Made by a program: the position numbers and the translations under genes
Origin: Pharus latifolius
Lineage: Eukaryota > Streptophyta > Magnoliopsida > Poales > Poaceae
Reading direction: 5' to 3'
DNA length: 64,000 bases
Assembly (NCBI GenBank): GCA_019359835.1
Contig: CM033323.1
Coordinates: forward strand, 15,170,501-15,234,500
Part shown: in pieces, positions 34,424-46,451 of the stretch
Layout of the letters: the number at the start of each line of letters is the position of its first letter
Numbering within the stretch: position 1 is the stretch's first letter
The notes under the pieces: generated by a model
Told to the model about the DNA's origin: nothing
Seen by the model: the letters and a program-made list of their open reading frames with translations, nothing else
Database searches by the model: none

Positions 34424-35040
34424 TGCGACAAATATTAACTCACTTGTGGTTTTGTCTTCGCTTGGTGTAAAGGAGTTAATTTAAAATTAGTACCTTTGAT
34501 CTCAAATGTTGTTACATATACATCTCCACCACCTTGAACTTGCAAGGTGCAACTAAACTTGTACATACACTTGGATTAGAGATCTCACACATTATACCCT
34601 TAAAGGATTTAGTATATTTGTCAATCCACAATACACCCTAATAGGGCAAATGCTTAAGATCTCCCTTCTTAGCACACGTTTGTGCGTCCAGTGCAGACAA
34701 TTAGTTAGCCCTCGACTCACACACATTGTACTTCACACACTCGGTGTGTACGTGCACCGCACTTCTCACACTTGGCTCGTACGTACGCGCTGCGAGGGTT
34801 GATTCCGATACAAGTTGTAACACCTCAAGGGTCTAACATGCTTTTGCTACACCCCATAAGGGATGGGCGACACACATACTAACTTATTTATGTTTTTATC
34901 CTCACTTAGTGCAAAAGGATTAACCTAAAGTTAATACCTTTAGTCTTCAATGGTGTTATATACATATCTTCACCATCTTGAACTAGTAAAGTGGGATTAA
35001 ACTTGCACATGTACTTGATTAGGGATCTCACACACATGTC
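34424..35040. repeat. Diverged direct duplication, period about 448 bp
   Basis: About 34424-34592 and 34870-35040 align along their full length: GCGACA(A/C)..., (G/C)CTT(G/A)GTG(T/C)AAA, TACCTTTGATC or TACCTTTAGTC, CACCATCTTGAACT, and GGGATCTCACACACAT-like ends. I estimate about three quarters identity by eye. Between the two lies a CACACTTGGCTCGTACGTACG-rich segment. It could be a pair of old LTR pieces or a tandem duplication. Confidence 0.7.
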
Positions 35041-35639
35041 ATGAACTTCTGAGTCATCGTACTAACATTACAAAACCACTCATTATATTTCATGTGGATA
35101 AAATTTTCATTAAATTTTAAAATATAGTGTGTAGGTTGTTTAGTTTCAAAGTACATGTGTTGTTTGTATTTTTTTTAATATAGAGGAGTGAAATAGATTT
35201 TAATAATATTTGAAGTTCCCTATTAATTGCACGATATTGTTGTTGATCATTATACTAAGAAAATTATGTGAGAAGTTTGAAATGGTAATTTGGAGAAAAG
35301 TTAACAAAAGAGAATGATTTAAGATCTAAGGTTTAAATTTTGGGATAATTAACTCTATATCACTTGTAAAGTTGGGAACTTAATAAAATATCACTAAGTG
35401 TCTTATTAATATATGAGTTCGGACACATACGACATCATAGTCACAATCAATGATATTTTACTAATTTTTGAATTTTGCAATGGTAAAGAGCTAATTATTC
35501 CTTAAATTTTGGGGTTAAATTAAATTATGGGATGACACAATAATAACCTTTTTTATCAAGTTTCATTCCACTTTTGATATTAGTAATTGATCCTGATCTA
35601 ATGGTTATCAGTTTGATCCAATAAATTTTATATTATTGT

Positions 35640-35950
35640 ATTATTATAGATTGTCGCATTTTTTTATTTTAGGTTGTCTCATATTCTTATTTTAGGTTGT
35701 CGCATTTTTAGGTTTTGTTGTTTTGTTATTTTAGGGTGTCACATTTTCTTATTTTAGGTTGTTTCATTTTCTTAATTAAGTTTGTTACATTTCCCATTTT
35801 TCATATTTTCTCATTTTTTAGTGTTCCTACTTTTTTATTTTTAGGTTGTCACATTTTTTTGATTTAAGTTGTCATATTTTATGATTTTAAATTGTTACAT
35901 TTTTTTTAGTTAAGATTGTCGTATTTTTATTTTAAAGTGCCACATATTTC
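35640..35950. repeat. Degenerate minisatellite GTTGTC(A/G)CATTTT
   Basis: About ten units of 25-32 bp of the form TTTTAGGTTGTCRCATTTTYTTA, many eroded. The array is strand-asymmetric (T- and G-rich top strand) and lies in the proposed FUT intron. Confidence 0.8.
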
Positions 35951-37109
35951 TTAAAAAAATTTATATGTAAATTTGGAACATCTTAGCCATGCCCATTAAA
36001 TTAAGGTTAAAATTATCATAAACTTAAACCCTTTGAAGCAAGCAAGATGATATTAAGTAACTTTCCAGATAAGTTTAGATCACACATATTTAAAAAAATT
36101 ATTCAAAAATGCATGTCGGCACACTTCAAATGTAACCTAAATTTATCCTCCGCGTATATCTATGGATTATATAGCTTACATAAAGAGACAAAAATAATTA
36201 ATTGACTTTTGACTGTATTTGTTGAACTCCCATTGCATATACACCTCTCATCGGGAAAAAAAAACTGCACCACAACTATACGCTTGAATCCAAAATTTTT
36301 CTTTGATTATTTCTCATCCACACCGTATTTGCACCTCACATTGGAAACAGTGACGTATTTGTCAATTTGTTGAAATACTTATATTTCAAATTTTAAAGAA
36401 GTGTATATATAAATATACACACACGAGAACTAAGAGCAAATACATAATTAATTTTTTGCCTACTCTTTATCTACTCTTTATTCTTAAGTTAATGACGCGC
36501 CCGACTCAAAATGTTAAGAGTAATTTGCTGTTATGTTGGCGATTATATGTTTGATTCAATCAGGATTTGTTATGTAGAGATTTTTCAGATGGAGCCAACT
36601 CTAGATGGTCCCAACTCAAATTTTTAAAAATGCTAAAACACTTCTATTTTATAAAGAAAGAGGTAGGGAAAGAAAAAGTAAAATTGAGAAAAAAATGAAA
36701 AAAAGGAGGAAACTCAAAAATTGTGGATATAGAGCTATCTAATATACATTTGACATTATGGTGTGTTTCAAAAATTATGTTTGATATTTTATTTGTGAAT
36801 ACTCTTATTAGATAAAACAAATAGTTTCTATAATTATTGTATCCATCATACCGTAATTGTAAACGGAGTTGAATATTTCAAAATCGCACAAACTATTTAT
36901 GACTTGGTCATGTCTAAACCCTCTTTTGAGGGGGTGGGGGGGCGCAAGATTGCCATTTTAAGGAGAAACTGTGGAAGAGGGCCGGATTGAAAAGATGAAA
37001 TATGTAGCAAAAGAAAAACTGTGTTGAGAAGAACAAAAGAAAAAACTACGAAATTATATAGAAGGGTTGGAGGAAAAGAACAATTCAATAATTTAAGTCC
37101 TCCGTGGAA

Positions 37110-37157
<48 letters not shown>

Positions 37158-37542
37158 AAATTTTTTTATTATCTTTCAATCAAGATTTTTCACAAAAAAA
37201 AAGATCCTAGACTAAAATTCTATTTTCTATAATTTCTGTAAAATTTCAGTAATATACTTTAAATGAGGGAAACTTGGAGGTGCTCGCTTAAACAAATATT
37301 TTAAGCATGGAACTGCTATCCTAGAGCTCAAAAAGTGCATAGCCGTCATCATAAAATAAAAATATATTATATAATCTTTTCTAGCACGATGATCATAATT
37401 TTCTAACTCCGCACTTAGTTCTGTATCCGTGCCCTTTTTTTGACTGGTTTTAGACATATGCATGCCACTGGGCTACTAGCTAACTTAGCATGGTGAAATA
37501 CATTAACCACCCACGTATGTATATACGAACTATTAATTTTAC
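35951..37542. other. AT-rich DNA 3' of the proposed FUT first exon
   Basis: Non-coding, with an (AT)n microsatellite at 37113-37155 and a short G-rich run at 36930-36942. The minus ORFs at 37088-36897 and 37463-37227 show no domains. Confidence 0.45.
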
Positions 37543-37744
37543 CTTTCCAGCCAACCCACGACAACGAATCCGACAGCGCGGCCGGCGACCGCTCGCCGGA
37601 GGAGAGGATGACGACAGCGAGCACGGCCGCCACGCAGACGGTAAGCAGAGCCCTCCTCCTTGCGCAGCTCCTGAGCAGCCACCTCCTCTTCATGTCCAGC
37701 TCGCCGGCGGCCGGCGAAGACGATCTGCTGCTCTCCATGTCCAT
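37543..37744 (-). CDS. Candidate exon 1 of the fucosyltransferase (membrane anchor)
   Basis: Read on the minus strand, an ATG in a strong plant start context (CAACCATGG, 37744) opens a 202-bp exon. It has a basic stretch (MKRRWLLRSCARRR, residues 18-31) followed by one hydrophobic segment of about 15-18 residues (ALLTVCVAAVLAVVIL) and a Ser/Ala-rich stem: the layout of a Golgi type II signal anchor. The exon ends at AAAG|GTAAAA with one spare base, and FUT exon 2 begins with the two bases needed to finish a Gly codon. Joined to exons 2-4 the total is 1611 bases, 536 residues, normal for GT37. GC-rich codons match the other exons. No other open first exon is seen upstream of exon 2. It could belong to another gene; the phase fit is one-in-three by chance. 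Confidence 0.62.
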
Positions 37745-39018
37745 GGTTGCCTACACACTTAGGCTCCCCCCCCCCCCCCCCTCTCTCTCTCTATAACTAA
37801 CTAATAAGATAGATACATAGCTTTACATGAGCAAGGAAATCAACTAATAAGTAAGAGGAAGCATTGCAGGAGGGGGTGGCAAATAGTTTAGGAGCTATCT
37901 ATGTATACGTAAAGAGAGGGGTACATATAGTCCTGGGGATAACAAAATTTCCATACATACTTTCAACGAGAGGCGGGGACAGGAGCTGAGCCAAGAAATT
38001 ACCATTAAAGTGATTAAATAGTAAGCAATGAGTTATTACAAAATATTTGAAAATTTTTATGCAGTTTATGCATTAAAAATCTATGTAAACTGCTGGAAAT
38101 GCCTCTTATATACTTTGTATTAGGGTCAGACAGTTATTGAGAGTTCTAGTTAAAATGTATTAAGTGTATATTTCTTATTTGTTTGGTTTAGGATTGATAT
38201 GTATATAAGCCATAAGGTGGTCTTAGGAAACATTAATGAAGTATGAGTCAAGAAAATCAATTTAGTTTACAAGCAAGAGGGATATAGAGATGACAAAAAG
38301 TTAAGATCTTCTTAAATATGTAGACTCTTGCACAGGATAAAAGTCAATGGTTCAAAAGATACAAGAATTGTTTGAGAATATTAATCTCTTGTACTCTTTT
38401 AAAATTGTACTAAAGAAATTTGTGGTCTTCTTCATCAACTTTTTCTTTCTCCGATTATCGTTGCTTCTTCGAAATTATCTAGATATTATGTACTAGATCT
38501 CTTTGTTCTCATTCTTATTATTGTACATGCTTGAAACATATTTCGCGAGGCCTAATCCAATCTGGGCAGGCTTCCACTGATTCTAACATGAGGTATCGAA
38601 GTTGAGATAGGATAATCTAACATAAGCATATATAGCTAGCAGGTGTACATAGTGAGTGCAACTTGCAAATTCCTTGTATTTGTGTTTGTTTGTTATTCTT
38701 CCCGTTCTCTACAATGTGTGTAGACTAAAAAATTCGATATAAACCACAGGGAATCATGAATCATAAAATAAACATAATATGACACGAATATACAAACCTC
38801 AGCTATTGTATGCAAGGGAGCTCCATTTCCAGGTGGGTTTTGGGAGATCTTGTGTCAAAACGATTAAAATAATCCTTCAACGTGTGGTCTCCATAGAAAA
38901 GTTCTATATTCAATTTTGTTTGTGTTTGGAGGAAACTAGTATGGAGAGGAAGAAGCCTACAAAGCCGGCTGTGGAAATTTCCTAGTACTATTCGCTTACT
39001 TTATCCAATCACGTATTA
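37745..39018. other. Upstream flank of candidate FUT exon 1
   Basis: Immediately upstream (minus sense) lies a CT/C homopolymer tract (37767-37793), which may be leader or promoter Y-patch DNA. The rest is AT-rich. No TATA box can be placed with confidence. The ORF at 38779-38985 has no recognisable domain. Confidence 0.4.
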
Positions 39019-39321
39019 GGCTAAGTTTAATGGGGTCAAAGATGGAGAGTCAGGTGAGTGCGTGTAAAAAATCATTCAGGGAATGGAGTACTTCAATAAA
39101 TTGATTTTTAGAAAGGTTTTTAGAGGGGAGAGAACAAAAAAAAATATTTATTTATTAGAGAGAAAAAAAGTTAGAGATTTAACATGTAAATTGAGAATAA
39201 AAAAAGAAAATAAAAACAATGCCAAGCCACTGCTTGGGATGGGCGCTCGTACGGAATAAAAATTTTTTTCCTCCATTTGTGCAAGTGCGCACTATGCATA
39301 ACAACCGCGTTGGACTCTGCC
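39019..39321. mobile_element. MITE, PIF/Harbinger-type, family A
   Basis: Left end GGCTAAGTTTAATGGGGT and inverted right end GGCAGAGTCCAACGCGGT, with TTA on both sides (39016-39018 and 39322-39324). The right end is close to the ends of the MITE at 53988-54467 (GGCTGAGTCCAAC), so the two are related. 303 bp, non-coding. Confidence 0.72.
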
Positions 39322-39324
39322 TTA

Positions 39325-40002
39325 ATGGGCAATAGCGACATTGGAGGGCAACTAACCTATCAGTTTCCAATCATTGTGTATCACTAATGGGATATATTAA
39401 TACACATTTTTAATTCAGTGTTACTATATTAATCATGTTGGTTAAATTACTAAATTATTATAAAAAATTTTAAAAAATTGGGTGGATAGCCCTATAATTT
39501 ATCTAGGAAATCCAAATTCAATCGGTACCATAAATAACACAAAAGAAAGAAAATTCTGACAAATAAGAGACAAAATAGAGAAGAAAAGTAAAAAATAAAA
39601 GTAACTATTCATAGCAAATTCTCGTTTTTATTTCTCTAAACTTTGACTGAGTTTGGAATTGAATTTGTATGTTGCTAAATTAGTCTAAGTACCATCTACT
39701 CAAGTTTTTTTGAGAATTTTTTGTGATAATTATGTGGTCTAAACAATGTGTTTAACATGTTAGCACCTAATTGAGAGTTTGTAGTAGATATCTCTTCTAT
39801 ATATAGCATGAAATTATGATATTATAGTTTGCACACAATATAATACAACAATTTTTTTAAGGAATATCATTGTACATAAAATCAGATTTGTATCCATAGA
39901 TAGTCTTAAAAATCATGTGATTTATCCATAACATTGTAATTCGGGCCCCATCATTTTAGATATTTTCTCTTTATCTTTTGTCTTTCGATTAATGTGAGAG
40001 CG
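39325..40002. other. AT-rich non-coding DNA
   Basis: Nothing recognised before the copia element; it ends with the 5-bp direct repeat AAAAT at 40003-40007. Confidence 0.5.
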
Positions 40003-40007
40003 AAAAT

Positions 40008-40194
40008 TGTAAGAATGGATATAGAATGATCTCTCTCAATCAATTAAGGGGAGAGTTCTCTGCATCTATATATATATATATAGTACAGATCTAGAGTACA
40101 GGTCTAGAATAAGACATGGCCCAAGGCCAAGGCACAAGTCCTATATGTACAAGTAAACTAATATATATATATATATATATACGTGTACTTAATA
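40008..40194 (-). repeat. 3' LTR of the copia element
   Basis: 187 bp. The element-sense start is TATTAAGT and the end TTACA, so the termini are TA...CA instead of TG...CA. It matches the 5' LTR over the AATGATCTCTCTC and AGGGAGAG blocks but has a longer AT-repeat interior. Confidence 0.85.
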
Positions 40195-40207
40195 CCCCTC
40201 TTCAAAC
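40195..40207 (-). other. Polypurine tract
   Basis: The element-sense sequence TTTGAAGAGGGG directly precedes the 3' LTR, the expected place for plus-strand priming. Confidence 0.75.
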
Positions 40208-41408
40208 TCAAAACGGATCAGATGTATTGAGTTTGGAAAGATGAAAACGATGTTGCTCTCTAGTCTGAGTCTTGGTGAAGAAGTCAGCAATTTGAAGCTC
40301 ACTAGACACATAATGAAGAGCAATGGTATCCTGCTGAGAATGAGATCGTAGGAAGAAGGTATCTACACCAATGTGTTTCGCCAACTCATACTTCATTGAA
40401 TTATTGGTAATCTGAATAGCACTAGTGTTGTCATAGAAGAGAGATGTGGGAGCAGTGTACGGAACATCAAAATCAGTTAATAGCCAACGAAACCAGACAT
40501 TCTCAGAGTAGTAGCAACCAAAGCACAGAGCTCAGCATCAGCACTGGAGCGGGAGACAGCCGTCTATGTCTTGGACTTCCATACAAGTAGAGAAGTACCA
40601 AGAAAGAGACAATAACCAATGAGAAAATGCCGATCAATAGGATCACTCGCCCAAGTAGATCAGAGTAAGCACAGAGCTGGAGCTGACTCGAACGAGCACA
40701 GAATAACCAACACAAGGCTGTCCCACGAAGATAACGGAGCACACGCAGCAAGTGACTATAGTGAACCGACGTAGGAGCAGTGACAAACTGACTAAACAAA
40801 TGAACTGCATGAGCAATGTCTGACCGAGTGACAGTAAGACACACAAGGCTCCCAACGATATGACGATGACGGGAGGGATCAGGAAGTAGAGTACCATCGG
40901 TGGAATGTAACTTAAGATGAAGCTCCATGGGAGTGGCAACAGTCCGTGTATCAGTGAGACCAGAGTGAGCAAGAAGATCCTGAGTAAACCACTGCTGAGA
41001 CAAGTAGTAACCCTCTTCGGTAGAAGTGACCTCAATGCCCAAGAAGTAGCTGAAGGGTCCAAAGTCAGACATAAGAAACTGCTCACTCATACGTTGCTTG
41101 ATGAAAGTGAATAAACAAAGTAGGGTTATGATCACTAGCAAGGAAACCATCGATCGGAAGCGCTCAAACCAGGCTCAAAGAGCTTGTTTGAGACCATATA
41201 GAGCACGATAAAGACGACAGACATGACCGGTAGGAGCTGAGACGTCGGGAGGTGGCTGCATATAAACCTCTTTCTTAAGATCTCCATGAAGAAAAGCATT
41301 CTTACATCCAGCTAAGAAATAGTCCAGGACGAATAGCAGCCACAGCAACCAGTGTGCGAACAGTAGCCACATAAGAAACAGGAGCAAAAGTCTCATCATA
41401 GTCTTTAC
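40208..41408 (-). pseudogene. Copia RT C-terminal part and RNase H
   Basis: The RNase H end reads VDTFFLRSHSQQDTIALHYV then SSELQIADFFTK (minus 40396-40208). Upstream is SEQFLMSDFGPFSYFLGIEV with the TPME region and RSDIAHAVHLFSQF (41090-40643). The part nearest the insertion carries KNAFLHGDLKKEVYMQPP and YRALYGLKQA (41310-41175). The YVDD active-site box is absent: the text jumps from AWFERFRS to the SEQFLMSDFG region with only a scrap between. A missing A turns QLDVKNAF into a frameshifted stop. The family's full-length pol would encode reverse transcription and strand transfer of the element. Confidence 0.9.
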
Positions 41409-41709
41409 TGTTGCATCTAGGGTTTTATGCCTAACTCTAATTTTGATGATTAATGAAAACAAAGTGTTTCAGACTAACTGTGCTTTTGAGACTTTTTGAT
41501 ACAGAGCTCCGTTGGGAAGATACACGAGATGAACAAAACGAACCCAACGCAAAAGTGATAAAAGCACAAGTCAAGGACGAGACGCAAGTCACAAAATACA
41601 AAAAACCTAAGGTAATCCGAATTTATTTCTATCGATCTCGGCGTATGGAGTTGATCGGTGTAGAATTTTATTTTTAGATTTAACCGTACTATAAAAAGGG
41701 GGTTGCAAG

Positions 41710-43582
41710 TATAGGATCAAGGATGCCGACTAGAGGGGGGTGAATAGGAGGCTTTAAAAAACTTCAAATAAAACAACTTTTGCAAAGAGAAAAATCAAAT
41801 GCAGTTCAATATATTAATAAGAAAAGATTGAGAGAACGAACACAACGATTTTTACCGAGGTCTCGGAGACTCGCCCAGTCTCCCCTAATCCTCGTTGAAG
41901 CACTCAAATAAATTAAGTCTTGCTTCAATATCCACGAAGGATATTATCCACTATTGGTTGCTCCTTGTCCACTCCGGAAAGGCGAGCACCGATGCCTTTT
42001 ACAACCTTGCCGAGTCTCTCCAACAATCTTCGAAAGGAGAGATCAACGGCCACGCCTCCGAACCGTCTAGGTGAGGGTGCTCACCAAGAGTAACAGGCAG
42101 CAAGGTCTTCTCTAGACCTCTAACAATCACCGAGAAACTAATAGGATGCAAATGATGTGAATAGAAAGCACTCGGTGGATCTGAAAAGCACTCGACTTGA
42201 TCAAAAGATCAAGATTTTATATAAGAAACTAAAGCTCAAAAGTGTATATGATAGAAGGCTGCTTGTTATATGAAACTCATGCTCAAAGCCCCTATTTATA
42301 GCCTCAAGGATCAAAAGAACCGTTGGAGTTAGGGTTGAAAATCAGCAACATAAACTGACAGTCAGTTTGCCTAACTATCAGTCAGTTTCGTACACAACGG
42401 GCGACAAAATTTACGGATAAAAAATAGCTAGCCATTTGTGGTCGTTTAAGGAAACTTGAAACCCCCAACCGACAGTCAGTTATGCAAATTGACAGTCAGT
42501 TCGACCAGAAACCTCGACCAAAACAAATAGAAACTCAGAAAAAAAACAACTGTGGTCGAAACCCCAACTGACAGTCAGTATGGACAAACTGACAGTCAGT
42601 TTAATACAAAAATTTTGAGCCCGAAAAACACACTCTCTGGACAATTGTCAGTTAACACAAACTCACATTCAAAATGACAGTCAATTCAGCAAACTGACAG
42701 TCAGCATGAACAAAAATAGCTATAACTTTAAATCCAGAAGTCCAAATTGAGAATTTAATAGCTCGTTTGAAAGATAATTTAAAGGGATACATTTTTGTCA
42801 ACATAATAAAAATCCATATCTACCTAGATCTTTCTATAAATTTGAAAAACTCTTCTGTTGTCAATAACTCAACTGAAAAACCAAATAACTGACAGTCAGT
42901 TAAAAACATCCATAACTTTTGATCCACAAATCCGATTTAAGTGTTTGATAGCTTGGTTAAAAGATAGTTTAAAGGGCTATCTTTTTGTCAACAGAAGAAA
43001 AAGCCATATCTGCTTAGATCTTTCTAAAAAAAAAGAAAAAACTCTTCTGTTATCAAAAATTCAACTGAAAATCCAAATCTTTCAAAACTAAAATCAAATC
43101 AAATCCAACCACAAATGATGCAATCCAATGACCTAATAATTTCTCGGTTCAAGTTGGAAATGTAGAGAGGACTTTGCAACCCCTCTTTATAGTACGGTTA
43201 AATCTAAAAACAAAATCTTCTATAAACCGATCAACCTCCAAACACTGTAACCGGTACAAAATAAAAACTCATTTTACCTTAAGTCCTTTGCATCTTCAAT
43301 CTTGGTGACCTTAGACTTGCAATCTCTGACAACACTGCGACCTTGTGCTTTCATCCTCGGCTTGCGACCTTGTGCTTTGCGTCTTGCAAATCCTCCAGAT
43401 AGCTTAGGTCTCTGCGGCTTTCTACTTACCGACCTTGTGCTTGCGACTTTGGCAATACTGCGACCTTAGGCAAAATAGCTCTTAGGTCTCTGCATACATA
43501 TAACTCAAAGATATGATTAGATCAAAAACACTTAATTTCATCAACAATCAAAATCCACAATAATAGGGGCCTAGATGCAACA
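41710..43582 (-). mobile_element. Solo LTR, LTR-2, nested in LTR-B
   Basis: Minus-sense member of the same family, 1873 bp, ending TGTTGCATCTAGGCC at 43582 and starting TATAGGATCAAGG (one change from TGTAGGATC) at 41710. Perfect 5-bp target duplication GCAAG (41705-41709 and 43583-43587). It is inserted in LTR-B in opposite orientation, so the two can form a long hairpin. It carries ACTGACAGTCAGT palindromes and a TATA box at 42293-42300 (minus sense). Confidence 0.9.
42354..42900 (-). promoter_or_regulatory. ACTGACAGTCAGT palindrome array, LTR-2
   Basis: About nine copies or near copies of the 13-bp palindrome ACTGACAGTCAGT, mostly in pairs about 25 bp apart (42354/42377, 42473/42495, 42569/42592, 42672/42696, 42887), just upstream of the LTR TATA box in element sense. 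A symmetric, dimer-type protein site is likely; the binding factor is unknown. Confidence 0.7.
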
Positions 43583-43859
43583 GCAAGTCCTATCTACACC
43601 TCTGAATAAACCGAGAAATTACAAGGTCATTGCATTGCATCTTTTCAGTTGGATTTGATTTGAATTTGTTTTGAAAGATTTGGTTTTCAGTTGAGTTTTT
43701 GATAGTAGAAGTGTTTTTCAATTTTCTAGAAAGATCTAGTCAGATATGGTTTTTTCTTATGTTGACAAAAATGTAGCCCTTAAAATTATCTTTCAAACAA
43801 GATATTAAACTCTCAATTTGGATTTCTGGATTTAAAGTTATGGCTGTTTTTGTTCATGC

Positions 43860-44310
43860 TGACTGTCAGTTTGAATGTCAGTTCAGTTAAACTGGCAGTT
43901 GTCCAGAGAGTGTGTTTTTTGAGCTGAAAATTTTTGAACTAAACTGACTGTCAGTTTGGTATAACTGACTGTCAGTTTGCATTTCGACCTCAAGCTGGTT
44001 TATTTGAGTTTCTATTTGATCTGATCGCTTTTGTGGTCGAACTAACTGTCAGTTTGGATAACTGACTGTCAGTTTGTATTATCAGTTTCCATATACACCA
44101 CAAAACGCTAGCAAAATTTTATCCGTGATTAATGTCAGCCGTTGAGTTTGGAACTGACTGTCAGTTCCTCATACTGACTGTCAGTTTGCACTGATTTATT
44201 TCCATTTTCGACCTCAAACGACTAGCTGTGTTTTCTCCGGATTTTACTTCTTTCTTGTCGTGACACAAATTGAGTGTCAGTTTGGTGAACTGATTGTCAG
44301 TTTGAGCTGC
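43860..44310 (+). promoter_or_regulatory. ACTGACTGTCAGT palindrome array, LTR-B
   Basis: Pairs of the same palindrome at about 43858/43875, 43942/43965, 44041/44062, 44152/44175 and 44272/44294, followed by the TATA box TATAAATAGA at 44355. Layout as in LTR-2. Confidence 0.7.
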
Positions 44311-44940
44311 TGATTTTCAGCTCGAGCTCCAACGGCTAATTTAATCTTTGAGGCTATAAATAGAGCCTTTGAGCACTTGTTTGTGACATCCAGCAGCCTC
44401 CCAACCTTATACACTCTTGAGTTTTAGTTCTTATACAAAATTTTGATCTTTTGATCAAGTCGAGTGTTTTTCATATTCACCGAGTGCTTTCTATTCGCAT
44501 CTTTTGCATCCTATTAGTTTCTCAGTGATTGTTAGAGGTCTAGAGAAGACCTTGCTGCTTTACTCTTGGTGAACGTCCTCACCTAGATGGTTTGGTGGCG
44601 TGGCCGTTGACCTCTCCTGTTCGGAGATTGTCGGAGAGGCTCAGCAAGATTGTAAAAGGCATCGATGCTCACCTTTTAGAAGTGGACAAGGAATAACCAT
44701 TATTGGATAATATCCTTCGTGAATATTGAAGCAAGACTCAATTTACTTGAGTGCTTCAACGAGGATTAGGGGAGACTGGGCGAGTCTCCAAGACCTCGGT
44801 AAAAATCGTTGTGTTCGTATTCTCCTCCTCTTTCTAATATTATTGTTATTTGTTCTTGATTTTTTTATTTGTTTTAAATTGAAGTTTCAAAAGCCTCCTA
44901 TTCACCCCCCTCTAGTCGGTATCCTTGATCCTACATCTAC

Positions 44941-46451
44941 CATACTCCTGCTGAAAACCCCTGGCAACCAAACGAGCTTTGTAACACTCTACAGAACCAT
45001 TAGACTTAGTCTTGACTCTAAACACCCACTTGCATGTGATAGGAGTGGCATGTGCAGGTAAGGGAATGAACTCCCAAGTGCCAGTACGATCCAAAGCAGT
45101 AAGCTCCTTAGTCATAGCCAACTGCCACTCAGGAATAGAAGCAACCTCCTGATAAGTATGTGGCTCACAAATAGCACCTAAAGTAGCAAAACCATAGTGA
45201 TCAGGAGCAACAATAGTCTGGCGATCACTAAGAGCATACCGATGGGGCGGAGCTGGCGGATCATCAGTAAGAGCACCATCAGCATTGACTGGACTATCAA
45301 GAGGAGTAGCAGAGGTAGGTTGAGTGTCAGTAGGGACCGTATCAGGAGGGGTAGCAGAGGTAGATTAAGTGTTAGTAGGGACCCGAGGACGACAAGTGTA
45401 GTAAAATGAAAAAGGCAAGATATGTGAGGAATTAGGAGATGATGCATCAGAAGTGGGAAGAGGAGATGCGTCAAAGGAGGACATATCTGGTAGAGATAGG
45501 AATGAGATCGAATCGGGAGGATTTGTGGTGCGAGGAATGGAAGAGTGAAAGAAGTGCCGATCCTCAAGGAAGGTAACATCTCGAGAAAAAGAATACGGCG
45601 AGCAGAGGGATCATAGCAGCCATATCCCTTATGCTCAAGACTATAACCGAGAAAAACACACTCAACAGACTGAGCAGTCAGCTTAGTGCCCTCTCGAGGT
45701 GAAAGAAGGACATAGCACATACAACCGAAGACTCGAAGGTGATCATATCTAGGAGTAGAGAATAAAACCTCTCCAGGACACTTGCCATGAAGGCGAGAAG
45801 ATGGCTGAATGTTGATAAGATAAACAGCCGTGGAGATAGCCTCAGCCCAAAAATGATGAGGAACATGAGATACGATCAAGAGAGTGCGTGCAGTCTCAAT
45901 AATGTGACGGTGTTTGTGTTCAGCAACACCATTCAGAGCATGAGTACCAGAGCAAGAAAACTGTGGAAGAATCCCTTGAGTGCTAAGGAACTGGCGAAAA
46001 GCAGTAGATAAGTACTCACCTCCAGAGTCAGAACGAAAAACTTGAATAGTAGTGGAAAACTGTGTCTGAATCATGCGAGCAAAGGACTAATATATATAAA
46101 GAAGCTGCAAGTGATGTGTCATAAAATACACCCAAGTATAACGAGAGTAATCATATATAAAAATGATATAATACTTATGGCCTCCTTAGACACAAAGGGA
46201 GTTGGACCACATACATCAGAATGTACTAAAGCAAAGGGATGATTAGAACTAGAAGTACTAGAAGAGTATGGGAGTTGTAGCTGTTTACCCAACTTACAAC
46301 CCGGACAGACAAAACTAGTATCGATATACACACGACCAAGGACACCCTACTGAGCTAGAGTGGACAAGCGAGCACCACAAAGATGACCCAGTCAATGATG
46401 CCACTGTGGAAAGCTAACTGAAGACGCAGGAGTAGACGCCAAGGCAGAAGG
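44941..46451 (-). pseudogene. Copia integrase and RT N-terminal part
   Basis: From 46331 down: the zinc-site/pre-integrase end CPGCKLGKQLQLPY, then HSDVCGP of the integrase core start. From 46074 down: RSDSGGEY, GVAEHKHRHIIETARTLL, HHFWAEAISTAVYLIN, VFGCMCYVLLSPREGTKL and CVFLGYS. From 45121 down: the RT start AMTKELTALDRTGTWEF, CKWVFRVKTKSNGSVECYKA and RLVARGFQQEYG, where the insertion begins. Integrase core acidic residues (D in HSDVCGP, D in SDSGGEY, E in NGVAEHKH) are present, but the frame is broken between 46130 and 46074 and after 45600. Confidence 0.9.

Larger units (their letters stand above)
16201..37542 (-). other. Proposed 21-kb intron 1 of the fucosyltransferase
   Basis: If the exon at 37744-37543 belongs to the gene, its donor AAAG|GTAAAA (37542) pairs with the acceptor GAGCAG at 16201. 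The intron then contains the 12.3-kb CACTA element, a Tourist MITE, a diverged tandem duplication and a minisatellite. Without the CACTA it would be about 9 kb. No polyadenylation or start evidence can be judged here; only RNA data would prove the splice. Confidence 0.55.
41409..44935 (+). mobile_element. Solo LTR, LTR-B, split by a nested LTR
   Basis: Starts TGTTGCATCTAGG and ends GATCCTACA, in plus sense, inserted in the copia reverse transcriptase. The flanks TTTAC (41404-41408) and TCTAC (44936-44940) are a target duplication with one change. Its body is 41409-41709 plus 43588-44935, interrupted by LTR-2. It contains pairs of the palindrome ACTGACTGTCAGT upstream of a TATA box at 44355. 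About 1.65 kb without the nested LTR. Confidence 0.88.

Noticed and set aside
44726..45061. Plus-strand 111-codon ORF spanning the LTR-B end and copia
   Set aside because: It crosses an element junction and has no domain; its reading is antisense to the copia RT start.
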